Shown here one piece after another: positions 35,561 to 45,888 of a DNA stretch of 64,000 nt; within the stretch, counting starts at the first letter, position 1; each line of letters starts with the position of its first letter. The notes under the pieces are model-generated. The model had not been told where the DNA came from. It did not search any database and was given only the letters and a program-made list of their open reading frames with translations. The stretch comes from Mixophyes australis (Eukaryota > Chordata > Amphibia > Anura > Limnodynastidae), in the NCBI GenBank assembly GCA_036250195.1, contig JAVHZZ010000003.1, positions 330,631,694 through 330,695,693 of the forward strand, read 5' to 3'. The position numbers and the translations under genes are program-made.

Positions 35561-35779
35561 GTGGTGCTGTGTGCTGTGCTCTGTCCTTCTGAGGTCAGTG
35601 GTGCTGCTGGGTCCTGTGCTGTGTCCTGTTCAGTCCAGTGGTGCTGTGTCCTGTGCTCTGTGCTTCTAAGGGCATAGTTATTTCCCCAATATTCCCCTGT
35701 GTTTAAAAAAATAAAAAAAAGTTTTTTTAAAAAATACCAAAAACTACTTTAATATTTTTTAATTACCACAAAATTTTCA

Positions 35780-37070
35780 CAACCAATCCTGCAGTATAAG
35801 CCCATTGGTACTGCAATATTACCAAGTTCACACATTCAGCAGTAAAAGTCCAGTGGTACTGCAATATTACAAAGTTTACACATTCTGCAGTATCAGTCCA
35901 GTGGTGCTGTGTCCTGTGCTCTGTCCTGCTGAGTTCCGTAGTGCTGCTGGATCCTGTGCCGTGTCCTGTTCAGTCCAGTGGTACTGTGTCCTGTGCTCTG
36001 TGCTTCTAAGGGCATAGTTTTTTCCCCATTATTCCCAAGTTTTTAAAAAATAAAAAAAAAGTAAAAAATAATAAAAAAGTAAAAAAAAAATAAAAATATA
36101 ATAATTATAACCAAATTTGCAAAACCAATCCAGCATTATAAGTCCATTGGTACTGCAATATTACCAAGTTCACACATTCTGCAGTATCAGTCCAGTGGTG
36201 CTGTGTCCTGTGCTCTGTCCTGCTGAGTTCCGTAGTGCTGCTGGGTCCTGTGCCGTGTCCTGTTCAGTCCAGTGGTGCTGTGTCCTGTGCTCTGTGCTTC
36301 TAAGGGCATAGTTATTTCCCCACTATTCCCAAGTTTTTTAAAAATAAGAAAAAAGTAAAAAATAATAAAAAATTTAAAAAAAAAAATAAATATAATAATT
36401 ATAACCAAATTTGCAAAACCAATCCAGCATTATAAGTCCATTGGTACTGCAATATTACCAAGTTCACACATTCTGCAGTATCAGTCCAGTGGTGCTGTGT
36501 CCTGTGCTCTGTCCTGCTGAGTTCCGTAGTGCTGCTGGGTCCTGTGCCGTGTCCTGTTCAGTCCAGTGGTGCTGTGTCCTGTGCTCTGTGCTTCTAAGGG
36601 CATAGTTATTTCCCCACTATTCCCAAGTTTTTTAAAAATAAGAAAAAAGTAAAAAATAATAAAAAATTTAAAAAAAAAAAAATATATAATAATTATAACC
36701 AAATTTGCAAAACCAATCCAGCATTATAAGTCAATTGGTACTGCAATATTACCAAGTTCACACATTCTGCAGTATCAGTCCAGTGGTGCTGTGTCCTGTG
36801 CTCTGTCCTGCTGAGTTCCGTAGTGCTGCTGGGTCCTGTGCCGTGTCCTGTTCAGTCCAGTGGTGCTGTGTCCTGTGCTCTGTGCTTCTAAGGGCATAGT
36901 TATTTCCCCACTATTCCCAAGTTTTTTAAAAATAAGAAAAAAGTAAAAAAAAATAAAAAATTAAAAAAAAAAAAAAAAAAAAATAATTATAACCAAATTT
37001 GCAAAACCAATCCAGCAGTATAAGTCCATTGGTACTGCAATATTACCAAGTTCACACATTCTGCAGTATC
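35780..37070 (+). repeat. 294-bp tandem array in hAT leader, about 4 copies
   Basis: Each unit contains GGTACTGCAATATTACCAAG, TCTGCAGTATCAGTCCAGTG, GCTGTGTCCTGTGCTCTGTG, CTTCTAAGGGCATAG and an A-rich end. Equivalent positions 36117, 36411 and 36705 are exactly 294 bp apart. The first unit is variant and the last is partial, ending where the transposase ORF begins. Repeated 64-codon frames in it are by-products of the repeat. Confidence 0.95.
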
Positions 37071-37072
37071 TT

Positions 37073-38656
37073 GTGCTACATATAATGGAGACCAAAAATT
37101 TGGAGGATAAAGTAGGGAAAGATCAAGACCCACTTCCTCCTAATGCTGAAGCTGCTGCCACTAGTCATGACATAGACGATGAAATGCCATCAACGTCGTC
37201 TTCCAAGCCCGATGCCCAATCTCGTAGTACCGGGCATGTAAAATCCAAAAAGCCCAAGTTAAGAAAAAGTAGCAAAAAGAGAAACTTAAAATCATCTGAG
37301 GAGAAACGTAAAGTTGCCAATATGCCATTTACGACACGGAGTGGCAAGGAACGGCTTAGGCCCTGGCCCGTGTTCATGACTAGTGGTTCAGCTTCACCCA
37401 CGGATCTTAGCCCTCCTCCTCCTCCCCCCCCCTACAAAAAATTGAAGAGAGTTATGCTGTCAGCAACAAAACAGCAAACAACTCTGCCTTCTAAAGAGAA
37501 ATTATCACAAATCCCCAAGGCGAGTCCAAGCGTGTTGGTGGTTGTCAAGCCTGACCTTCCCATCACTGTACGGGAAGAGGTGGCTCGGGAGGAGGCTATT
37601 GATGATGTAGCTGGCGCTGTGGAGGAACTTGATGATGAGGATGGTGATGTGGTTATTGTAAATGAGGCACCAGGGGGGGAAACAGCTGATGTCCATGGGA
37701 TGAAAAAGCCCATCGTCATGCCTGGTCAGAAGACCAAAAAATGCACCTCTTCGGTCTGGAGTTATTTTTATCCAAATCCAGACAACCAATGTATGGCAAT
37801 ATGTAGCTTATGTAAAGCTCAAATAAGCAGGGGTAAGGATCTTGCCCACCTAGGAACATCCTCCCTTATACGTCACCTGAATAACCTTCATAGTTCAGTG
37901 GTTAGTTCAGGAACTGGGGCTAGGACCCTCATCGGTACAGGGACACCTAAATCCCGTGGTCCAGTTGGATACACACCAGCAACACCCTCCTCGTCAACTT
38001 CCTCCACAATCTCCATCAGATTCAGTCCTGCAGCCCAAGTCAGCAGCCAGACTGAGTCCTCCTCAATACGGGATTCATCCGAGGAATCCTGCAGCGGTAC
38101 GCCTACTACTGCCACTGCTGCTGTTGCTGCTGTTAGTCGGTCATCTTCCCAGAGGGGAAGTCGTAAGACCGCTAAGTCTTTCACCAAACAATTGACCGTC
38201 CAACAGTCGTTTGCCATGACCACCAAATACGATAGTAGTCACCCTATTGCAAAGCGTATAACTGCGGCTGTAACTGCAATGTTGGTGTTAGACGTGCGCC
38301 CGGTGTCCGCCATCAGTGGAGTGGGATTTAGAGGGTTGATGGAGGTATTGTGTCCCCGGTACCAAATTGGGTACCGGGGCCACCCCACTATGCAGTCCAG
38401 ATACTTGTTTGGTGGAATTCCGACACGTGGAGGGTTTTTAAATTATATTGTGGCCTCGGTACCAAATTGTGTACCGGGGCCACCACACTACGCAGTCAAG
38501 ATACTTGTTTGGTGGAATTCAGACCAGTTGAGGGTTTTATTATTATATTGTGTGGACCACTCTATCTATACCACCACACTACAACTCTATACCACTCTAT
38601 TTCCTACTTTAATTCTATTTAATTCTATTTCCTACTTTAATTCTATTACTAATTAA
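37073..38656 (+). pseudogene. BED-type hAT transposase, truncated into repeats
   Basis: This 527-codon frame is transposase only for about its first 432 codons. A second Met at codon 5 (METKNLEDK) is an alternative start. Residues 50-80 are basic (KSKKPKLRKSSKKR) and may be a nuclear localisation signal. Residues 225-275 form a BED zinc finger: VWSYF, C244 and C247, H268 and H273. After a Ser/Thr-rich linker, residues 365-432 (TKQLTVQQSF, HPIAKRITAAVTAML, GFRGLMEVLCPRYQI) match the hAT region before the catalytic core. At CPRYQI the frame runs into the 543-bp repeat and encodes nonsense (repeated FGGIP/VWWNSD). The DDE core and RWNST block are missing. It could make a DNA-binding protein without catalysis (inference). 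Confidence 0.85.
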
Positions 38657-39410
38657 TTACCATAAAGAGGAACAAAAAAAACCAATTTTACCCAAAGTAT
38701 AATATGACTTAGACTTACAAACACTACACTTTAAAGATCGTGCCTTTAAATGAAAAAGTCAGTCTTCATTGCACGACTATGTGCAACAGGGATATTTTTT
38801 TGGGTTTACAAAGTCAAACAATAACACTACGACCCTGTCTGTCTGGGGTCTGCCAATGACGAATTGTCTGGAGCATGTTTGGAGGAGGTATTGTGGCCCC
38901 GGTATCAAATTGGGTACCGGGGCCACCCCACTATGCAGTCCAGATACTTGTTTGGTGGAATTCCGACACGTGGAGGGTTTTTAAATTATATTGTGGCCTC
39001 GGTACCAAATTGTGTACCGGGGCCACCACACTACGCAGTCAAGATACTTGTTTGGTGGAATTCAGACCAGTTGAGGGTTTTATTATTATATTGTGTGGAC
39101 CACTCTATCTATACCACCACACTACAACTCTATACCACTCTATTTCCTACTTTAATTCTATTTAATTCTATTTCCTACTTTAATTCTATTACTAATTAAT
39201 TACCATAAAGAGGAACAAAAAAAACCAATTTTACCCAAAGTATAATATGACTTAGACTTACAAACACTACACTTTAAAGATCGTGCCTTTAAATGAAAAA
39301 GTCAGTCTTCATTGCACGACTATGTGCAACAGGGATATTTTTTTGGGTTTACAAAGTCAAACAATAACACTACGACCCTGTCTGTCTGGGGTCTGCCAAT
39401 GACGAATTGT

Positions 39411-39415
39411 CTGGA
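39411..39415. other. Target-site duplication CTGGA, left
   Basis: CTGGA directly precedes the retroelement and is repeated at 48107-48111 directly after it. It occurs once at the equivalent place in the neighbouring 543-bp unit (ATTGTCTGGAGCATG), confirming the pre-insertion sequence. Confidence 0.97.
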
Positions 39416-41633
39416 TGTCACGGGCACTAGGAGTCTTTACCCAGGGATCACCAGATGGTAGGCTTACCAGAGCAATGTAGATGGTAATAGCGTACTCTGG
39501 TAGCTGGGTGATCACGGAACATGAAATGATGGCCGATGAGATGCTCAGGAAAGTCTATGACTAGCAACACTGGTAATAATGAGGTAATAATACACAAGGA
39601 ACTGTATGGACAAGGCACGTGAAGGTAGTCAGTGGTCTGCGATAGCAAGTTGTACCACTGCTATAGTGAGGAGGAATGTCCAACAGAAACAAGGAGGTGA
39701 TGAGAGTCAGCGATCTGCGGGTAGCAAGTTGTACCGCTGTCTGAGTGAAGGAATGGAATCCAAGTGGAGGTATCCGGGTAGTCAGTGGTCTGCGGTAGCA
39801 AGTTGTACCACTGCTATGTGAGAGGATAATGGAACAGGTGATACCGGAAACAGGGATCAGTGGTCTGACATCAGCAAGTTGTACCACTGAATATATATGT
39901 GAGGAGGTGCACAGGGGAAGACTGCAACACAGGATATACACAGGCACCTTATACACGATCCACAGTAATATGCACAATATAGATATATATATATATATAA
40001 ATGACTGAGCAGGTCTGCAATCTAGAAAGTCTCTTGAAGTAGTCCAGCACAATGATAACACAGTCAATGATAGCAATAGACTCAGCGGATAGCAGACTCC
40101 AGAGAGAACCAAACACAGTCCAGCAAGATATGCAATACACAGCACAGTCAATGAGAAGTATGCATACCGTGGTTCAGCAGTAGCAGTCAGATGGGAATGC
40201 AGCGGTACCTGAGCGGCTGGAGGCCGACTGGATAGGAAGTCCCTGGATAGGTGAGGCAGCGGTCTAGCAGGTGCAGAGCACAGGTGAGTAGACCAACAGG
40301 GACACGAATCCACAGGAGTCAGCAACACGTGGAACTGGACTCAGAAGGGACCCAGGAGAATGGAGATGATCCAGCAGAGGGTAGTAGATGAGATACAAAT
40401 CCAATGCTGTCAGGAGGGTAGAGACCAGTGGAACACGTGAAGGCGCGGAGAGCGGATCAGCAGGAGATGGACGATAGCGCTGACCACAGCAGCAGGACTC
40501 AGCGGCACACGGAGGTAACCAGTAGCAACCACAGGAACCAACAGCGATGGGACACAGGAGTGCAGCGCAGGCCAGGAGCTGTTGATCACGAAGTGTAGCG
40601 GATAGTAATGCAAGCGGCAGTCTCGAGGAAGATACAACAGAGATGAAGTAAGTCTGCAGTGCACAGGGCAGCGGATAGGAATCAGCTGGCAGTCACGATG
40701 ATGAACACAGGCGAGTTGCAAGCAGGAGACTGTAGTGCACGGAGGCAGTGGATAGTAATCAGCTGGCAGTCACGATGATGAACACAGGCGAGTTACCAGC
40801 AGGAGACTGTAGTGCACGGAGGCAGCGGATAGGAATCAGCTGGCAGTCACGATGATGAACACAGGCGAGTTGCAAGCAGGAGACTGTAGTGCACGGAGGC
40901 AGCGGATAGGAATCAGCTGGCAGTCACGATGATGAACACAGGCGAGTTGCAAGCAGGAGACTGTAGTGCACGGAGGCAGCGGATAGGAATCAGCAAACAG
41001 ACTTGATGAGAAGCAGGTGAGTGAAGTAAAAGCTGGAGTGCACGGAGGCAGCGGATAGCAATGAGCAAACAGTCACAATGATACAGTTGATGGTAGAAGT
41101 GGTATGGGAACCACAGTAGTAGAAGTGGTTTAGAAGACTGTAGTGCACGGAGGCAGCGGATAGGAATCAGCAAACAGTCACGATGATACAGTTGATGGTA
41201 GAAGTGGTATGGGAACCACAGTAGTAGAAGTGGTTTAGAAGACTGTAGTGCACGGAGGCAGCGGATAGGAATCAGCAAACAGTCACGATGATACAGTTGA
41301 TGGTAGAAGTGGTATGGGAACCACAGTAGTAGAAGTGGTTTGGAAACCACAGGGATAGAAGTGGTTTGGAAACCACAGGAATCAGCAGCGCTGAATACAC
41401 GAGGAATACAGGAACACCTTCAGAGACTCATGGGGAATGAGACTCCAAGATCAGGCCACGTGGTGTTGACCACAGGTGCTTAATATAGGGAGTGTTGCCT
41501 GATCTGCCAATTGAGTTAAAGGGGTATACACTGAAGTATAGAAAAGGGCTGCGCATGCGCAGACCCTCAGGATGGTGGACGGCCACGGTTCCTAAATGTC
41601 CGGGAAGAGGCACTCACGGTCCGGTGAGTGACA
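39416..41633 (-). repeat. 3' LTR of chromovirus, 2,218 bp
   Basis: It starts (plus strand) TGTCACGGGCACTAGG and ends GTGAGTGACA. In element orientation it has U3 of only about 175 bp, a TATATT box (41482-41487), a predicted start at 41458 and about 2.04 kb of R plus U5. That region holds a 105-bp repeat (41030-41340), a 77-bp repeat (about 40716-40980) and four stem-loops built on CAGTGGT/ACCACTG (39620-39890). Open frames of 255 codons (39561-40328) and 145 codons (40913-41350, internally repeated) lie in the leader but have no known domains. Confidence 0.96.
40716..41340 (-). repeat. 77-bp and 105-bp tandem repeats inside the LTR
   Basis: The landmark AGACTGTAGTGCACGG occurs at 40727, 40804, 40881 and 40958 (77-bp steps) and at 41135 and 41240 (105-bp step). 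All units share GGAGGCAGCGGATAGGAATC. The same arrays recur 6,473 bp further on in the other LTR. Confidence 0.93.
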
Positions 41634-41974
41634 GTACCCCCCCTTTTAAAGGTGGGCACAGAACGCCTGGAACCGGGCTTGTCCGGATTTTTGGAGTAAA
41701 ACTTCTTCAAAAGGGCAGGAGCATTAAGATCTTCAGCTTTGATCCAAGAGCGCTCCTCAGGACCAAAGCCCTTCCAATGAACGAGGAAGTGGAGGACTCC
41801 TCGCGAAATTTTTGCGTCTAGTACCTCGGTAATCTCGAAATCCTCCTCCTGATGGACTTGAACTGGCTGGGGAGCTGAAGGAGGAGTTGAGAAACGGTTG
41901 ATAATAAGAGGTATGAGCAAGGATACATGGAAGGCATTAGAAATCCGAAGATTCTTAGGAAGAAGGAGTTTCAC
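41567..41974 (-). CDS. Chromodomain C-terminus of pol, separated by frameshift
   Basis: This 135-codon frame continues the integrase C-terminus (KLLLPKNLRISNAFHVSLL) and then encodes a chromodomain at about residues 44-95 (EDFEITEVLDAKISRG, LHFLVHWKGF, SWIKAEDL), the module thought to steer chromovirus integration by reading histone marks. It lies in a different frame from the main pol ORF because of a one-base loss near 42016-42019. The frame then reads through the polypurine tract and about 67 bp into the 3' LTR before stopping. In an intact element this would be the tail of the Gag-Pol polyprotein, not a separate gene. Confidence 0.88.
   Translation of the reverse strand: MKLLLPKNLRISNAFHVSLLIPLIINRFSTPPSAPQPVQVHQEEDFEITEVLDAKISRGVLHFLVHWKGFGPEERSWIKAEDLNAPALLKKFYSKNPDKPGSRRSVPTFKRGGTVTHRTVSASSRTFRNRGRPPS
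41637..41647 (-). promoter_or_regulatory. Polypurine tract
   Basis: On the element strand AAAAGGGGGGG lies 3 nt before the 3' LTR, the expected plus-strand primer position. It also lies within the chromodomain reading frame. Confidence 0.9.
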
Positions 41975-44954
41975 ACATACTGGATTGATAACTTGAATGA
42001 TCCTATATGGACCAATAAACGAGGGGCGAATTTCATGGATGGAACCTTCAAACGAATATTTTTTGTGGATAACCAGACACGATCACCAATTTTTAGTGGT
42101 GGAATAGCCCGCCTCTTCTTATCAGCGAAAGATTTATATTTGACAGATGTCTTCTTTAAACAGGTTCTGACCTGAGACCAGATATTTTTAAAGGTCTGAC
42201 AAACAGTCTCCACCGCAGGAACTTGGGTGGGCGGGAGGGCAGGAAATTCCGGAAAAGACGGATGGTGACCGTAGACCACAAAAAATGGAGTTTTGGATGA
42301 TGACTCATGGTACATGTTGTTATGGGCGAACTCAGCCCAAGGGAGTAACTCTACCCAGTTGTCTTGATTGGCTGATGAAAATATCCTTATAAAAGTCTCA
42401 AGATCTTGATTGACACGTTCGGTTTGTCCATTGGATTGCGGATGGTAAGAAGATGAGAGTGCCAATCGTATGCCCAAGGTTTTACAAAGGGCTCGCCAGA
42501 ATCTGGACACGAATTGTACTCCTCTATCAGACACAATCTCGGATGGACATCCATGGATACGGAAGATCTCTTTAATGAACTGTTCAGCCAGGATAGACGA
42601 GGAAGGCAAACCAGACAGAGGGATGAAATGAGCCATCTTCGAAAATCTGTCCACTACCACCCAAATAGTGTTATGGTTCTTACTAGGTGGTAAGTCAGTA
42701 ACGAAATCCATACTAATATGGGTCCATGGTTTGGACGGAATGGGTAGTGGTCGCAGTAACCCTGCTGGAGTTCTGCGGGAGGATTTGAATTGCGAACATA
42801 ATTCACAGGAAGCAATGAACTCTTTGACGTCTCTCCTCATTGAAGGCCACCAGTAACTTCGAGAGAGGATCTCAAAAGTCTTGTGTTCACCGGCGTGTCC
42901 AGAAAAACGAGAGGCATGGAACCACGAAAGGATTTTCCTCCTTAGTATAGGAGGCACAAGGGTCTTCCCAAATGGTAGCGTTCTGGTGGATGAAGCAGCC
43001 AGTGAGATACATTTGGGGTCTAGAATGGTATGGTTGGAAACCTCTTCTATATCAGAGGACGTAACAAAGGCTCTAGATAAGGCATCAGCTTTTTTGTTCT
43101 TGACAGCTGGTTTGAAGGTAATTATTAATTCAAAACGGGAAAAGAAAAGAGACCATCTTGCTTGACGAGGGTTCAAGCATTGGGCAGACTGGAGATATGA
43201 CAAGTTCTTATGATCCGTGAAGATCGTCACCGGATGGCGAGCTCCCTCCAACAAGTATCTCCATTCCTCTAATGCGGCTTTGATAGCCAGTAATTCCTTG
43301 TCCCCGATGGTATAATTCTTCTCTGCGGGTAGGAGGCCCCGAGAATAGAAGGCACAAGGGTGGAATTTTTGCTGTTCCGAGCGTTGGGAGAGAATAGCTC
43401 CTAAGCCCACATTAGAGGCATCTACTTCTAGGAAGAAGGGGAGTGTCACATCAGGCTGTCGAAGGATTGGAGCCGAAGAGAAGGACTCTTTTAATGTTTG
43501 AAAGGCTTGAATAGCCTCAGTTGACCATTGCTTAGGGTTAGCCCCTTTTCGAGTCAGGGCCACAATAGGAGATGCAATGGAAGAAAAGTCTTGAATGAAG
43601 CGTCTATAGTAATTGGCAAAACCTAAAAAACGCTGGATCGCACGAAGAGTAGTTGGCTGGGGCCAATGTAGTACAGCATTTACTTTGTCAGGATCCATCT
43701 TCAGGCCAACTCCGGAAACTATATACCCCAAGAATGGAATCTGGGGTAATTCGAATGAACATTTTTCTAATTTACAGAACAATGAATTTTTCCGTAGCCT
43801 GGAGAGGACTTCTGCCACATGTTGGTGGTGAGAAGGCAGGTCCTGTGAAAAAATCAATATGTCGTCCAGATAGACGACGACACATACATATAATAAGTCC
43901 CGAAAAATCTCATTGATGAAGCCCTGAAAAACAGCGGGGGCATTACATAGCCCGAAAGGCATTACCAGATATTCGTAATGCCCGTCTCTGGTGTTAAACG
44001 CTGTCTTCCATTCGTCACCGGAACGGATTCTGATTAAGTTGTAGGCACCACGAAGATCCAACTTAGTAAAAATACGGGCTCCCTTGATGCGGTCAAATAG
44101 CTCAGTGATCAACGGAATGGGATACCGATTCTTGATAGTAATGGCATTGAGTCCACGAAAATCTATACAAGGGCGTAATGATCCATCCTTCTTTTTGACA
44201 AAGAAGAACCCAGCTCCAGCGGGCGAGGTGGAAGGTCGAATGAACCCACGCTGGAGGTTCTCCCGTATATATTCAGATGTAGCTTGAGTTTCAGGTAACG
44301 AGAGTGGATAGACCCGGCCCCTGGGAGGAGTCTTGCCAGGAAGAAGGTCGATCGGACAATCCCAAGAACGATGAGGAGGAAGACGTTCAGACTGAGCTTT
44401 ATCAAAAACATCGGTAAATGAAGCATATTGAGGAGGGAGTCCCGGTGAAATAGCTGAGATGGAAGCTTGCTGTACCTTGAGAGGAATGACTTGGGAAAGG
44501 CAATGATGGTGACATTCAGACCCCCAAGACGTGACTTGAGGGGTGCGCCAGTCAATCTGGGGAGAGTGACACTGAAGCCATGGAAGGCCTAGGACAATCG
44601 GACTTGTCGTAACAGGAAGAATTAAAAACGATATCTCTTCATGATGCAGAGCACCAATCTGAAGGGTTACTGGAGACGTACTCTGGGTGATGAGACCGTT
44701 GACGAGACGTGATCCATCGATAGCCGTCACAGTAATGGGAGTTTTTAAGGTAATCACTGGTAGAGACCATTGATTTACTAACGATTTGGAAATAAAATTT
44801 CCTGCTGCTCCGGAATCAATCAATGCCTGTGACTCAAAGATTTTGGTAGCAAAGGAAATAGTCACATCAAAAGCGCAGACTTTAGATTTCATAGACGATG
44901 GAGAGGACTCCAGGGACCCTAACTTCACCTCTCCAGAACTAGTTAGGGCCTGGC
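41971..44954 (-). CDS. Chromovirus pol: protease, RT, RNase H, integrase
   Basis: This is the pol part of Gag-Pol, with 985 codons from 44928 and an open frame upstream to the slippery site. Residue numbers count from 44928. Protease: LIDSGA with catalytic Asp38. RT: FTKLDLRGAYN (288-297), MPFGLCNAPAVFQ (323-335) and YLDD (353-356). RNase H: Asp503 (EVDAS), Glu545 and Asp572 (TDHKNL). Integrase: HHCC finger ending C708/C711, then D741, D801 and E837, exactly D,D-35-E. There is no ATG near the start, as expected for -1 frameshift expression. The frame ends early (at 41971) after KFAPR because of a single-base loss, which disconnects the chromodomain. All catalytic residues are present. Confidence 0.93.
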
Positions 44955-45875
44955 ATTTCCCGATCTCTTAGGGCAGGAGCTGAGGACATGAGTGGAATCA
45001 GCACAATAGATACAGAGTCTATTCTTGACTCTTCGTTTCCTCTCCTCAGACGATAACTTGGAACGTCCTATCTCCATGGGAATCACAGCAGGTGACACTG
45101 GACGAAATTGAGGGTTAGAGCGAAGAGGTGCTTTAGCAGAAGTCGTTTTCTCAGCCTCTCTTTCGCGAAATCTCATATCAACACGATGGCATAAAGAGAT
45201 CAAATCTTCAAGTGACGAAGGAAGCTCTTGAGTAGTCAGTGCATCTTTAATTTTATCGGAAAGCCCCTGCCAGAAGGCGGCAACTAGGGCTTCAGTGTTC
45301 CACTGAAGTTCAGAGGCTAAGATCCTAAATTGAATGACGTACTGACCTACAGTATGAGATCCTTGTCGCAGACGGAGGATGCTGGAAGCAGCGGAGGTCA
45401 CACGACCTGGTTCATCGAACACACTTCGGAATGTAGAAATGAATTTGGCACTATCTTGTAATATTGGATCGTTCCTCTCCCACAGAGGGGAGGCCCAAGC
45501 CAGGGCTTGTCCTGAAAACAAAGAGATAAGATAGGCCACTCTGGAACGATGGGTAGAAAAATTTTGAGGTTGGAGCTCAAAATGGACTGAACATTGGTTA
45601 AGGAAACCCCTACAAGTTTTGGGGTCTCCATCGTACTTTGACGGAGTAGGCAGGTGAAGCGTGGGAGCTGTAGACACCTGGGATGGCAATGGGGAAACGG
45701 AGGAGAGCACAGGAGCTTCAGTAGTAGCTGTCACAGTCTGTCCAGATGTTCCTTGGGAGGTTAATGACTGATAACACTGAAGTAACAGCTGTTGGCGGGC
45801 ATCCTGTTGCTCCACACGGCTAACCAGATGTTGCAGCATCTCTTTGGCGGTAGGTTCCGCATCTGGGTCTGTCAT
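44943..45875 (-). CDS. Chromovirus Gag with CCHC zinc knuckle
   Basis: A 310-codon Gag. The N-terminal 40 residues are coiled-coil-like (LQHLVSRVEQQDARQQLLLQ). The central retrotransposon-gag domain spans about residues 75-245 (PSKYDGDPKTCRGFLNQC, AYLISLFSGQALAWA, LRQGSHTVGQYVIQFRILA). A zinc knuckle C288-C291-H296-C301 (C-x2-C-x4-H-x4-C) follows near the C-terminus. The ATG lies only 13 nt after the 5' LTR, and its A is the last base of the self-complementary PBS. This is the Gag type from which mammalian PEG10/RTL genes were domesticated (established knowledge). It appears intact. Confidence 0.93.
   Translation of the reverse strand: MTDPDAEPTAKEMLQHLVSRVEQQDARQQLLLQCYQSLTSQGTSGQTVTATTEAPVLSSVSPLPSQVSTAPTLHLPTPSKYDGDPKTCRGFLNQCSVHFELQPQNFSTHRSRVAYLISLFSGQALAWASPLWERNDPILQDSAKFISTFRSVFDEPGRVTSAASSILRLRQGSHTVGQYVIQFRILASELQWNTEALVAAFWQGLSDKIKDALTTQELPSSLEDLISLCHRVDMRFREREAEKTTSAKAPLRSNPQFRPVSPAVIPMEIGRSKLSSEERKRRVKNRLCIYCADSTHVLSSCPKRSGNARP
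44955..44961 (-). promoter_or_regulatory. -1 ribosomal frameshift heptamer GGGAAAT
   Basis: In the gag frame the codons are TCG GGA AAT, giving the canonical X XXY YYZ arrangement G GGA AAT. Slipping one base back enters the pol frame, which is open from here on, and the gag stop lies three codons downstream. PEG10, a sushi-derived host gene, uses the close relative GGGAAAC. Confidence 0.87.
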
Positions 45876-45886
45876 GGCCTGATCTT
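45875..45886 (-). promoter_or_regulatory. Self-complementary primer-binding site
   Basis: Two bases after the 5' LTR, the element strand reads AAGATCAGGCCA. This is the exact complement of TGGCCTGATCTT at 47920-47931 (and 41447-41458), which lies 29 nt downstream of the TATATT box and so at the predicted 5' end of the RNA. I see no evident tRNA-type PBS. This matches the Tf1/sushi self-priming arrangement. Confidence 0.85.
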
Positions 45887-45888
45887 AC

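Noticed and set aside
35403..36899. Repeated CAVSCSVQW-type ORFs as a cysteine-rich gene family
   Set aside because: They are readings of the GCTGT and 294-bp leader repeats, identical because the DNA is tandem.
38864..39199. 111-codon ORF and its copies as repeated genes
   Set aside because: The frames come from the 543-bp tandem units. The peptide is a by-product of hairpin sequence and has no domain.
39561..40328. 255-codon ORF (and its copy at 46034-46801) as a host gene
   Set aside because: It lies entirely inside both LTRs of the chromovirus and is duplicated only because the LTR is. Kept as a leader ORF of unknown meaning, not annotated as a gene.
40913..41350. 145-codon ORF with internal repeats as a repeat protein
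   Set aside because: The protein repeats mirror the 105-bp and 77-bp DNA repeats of the LTR. No independent evidence of coding.
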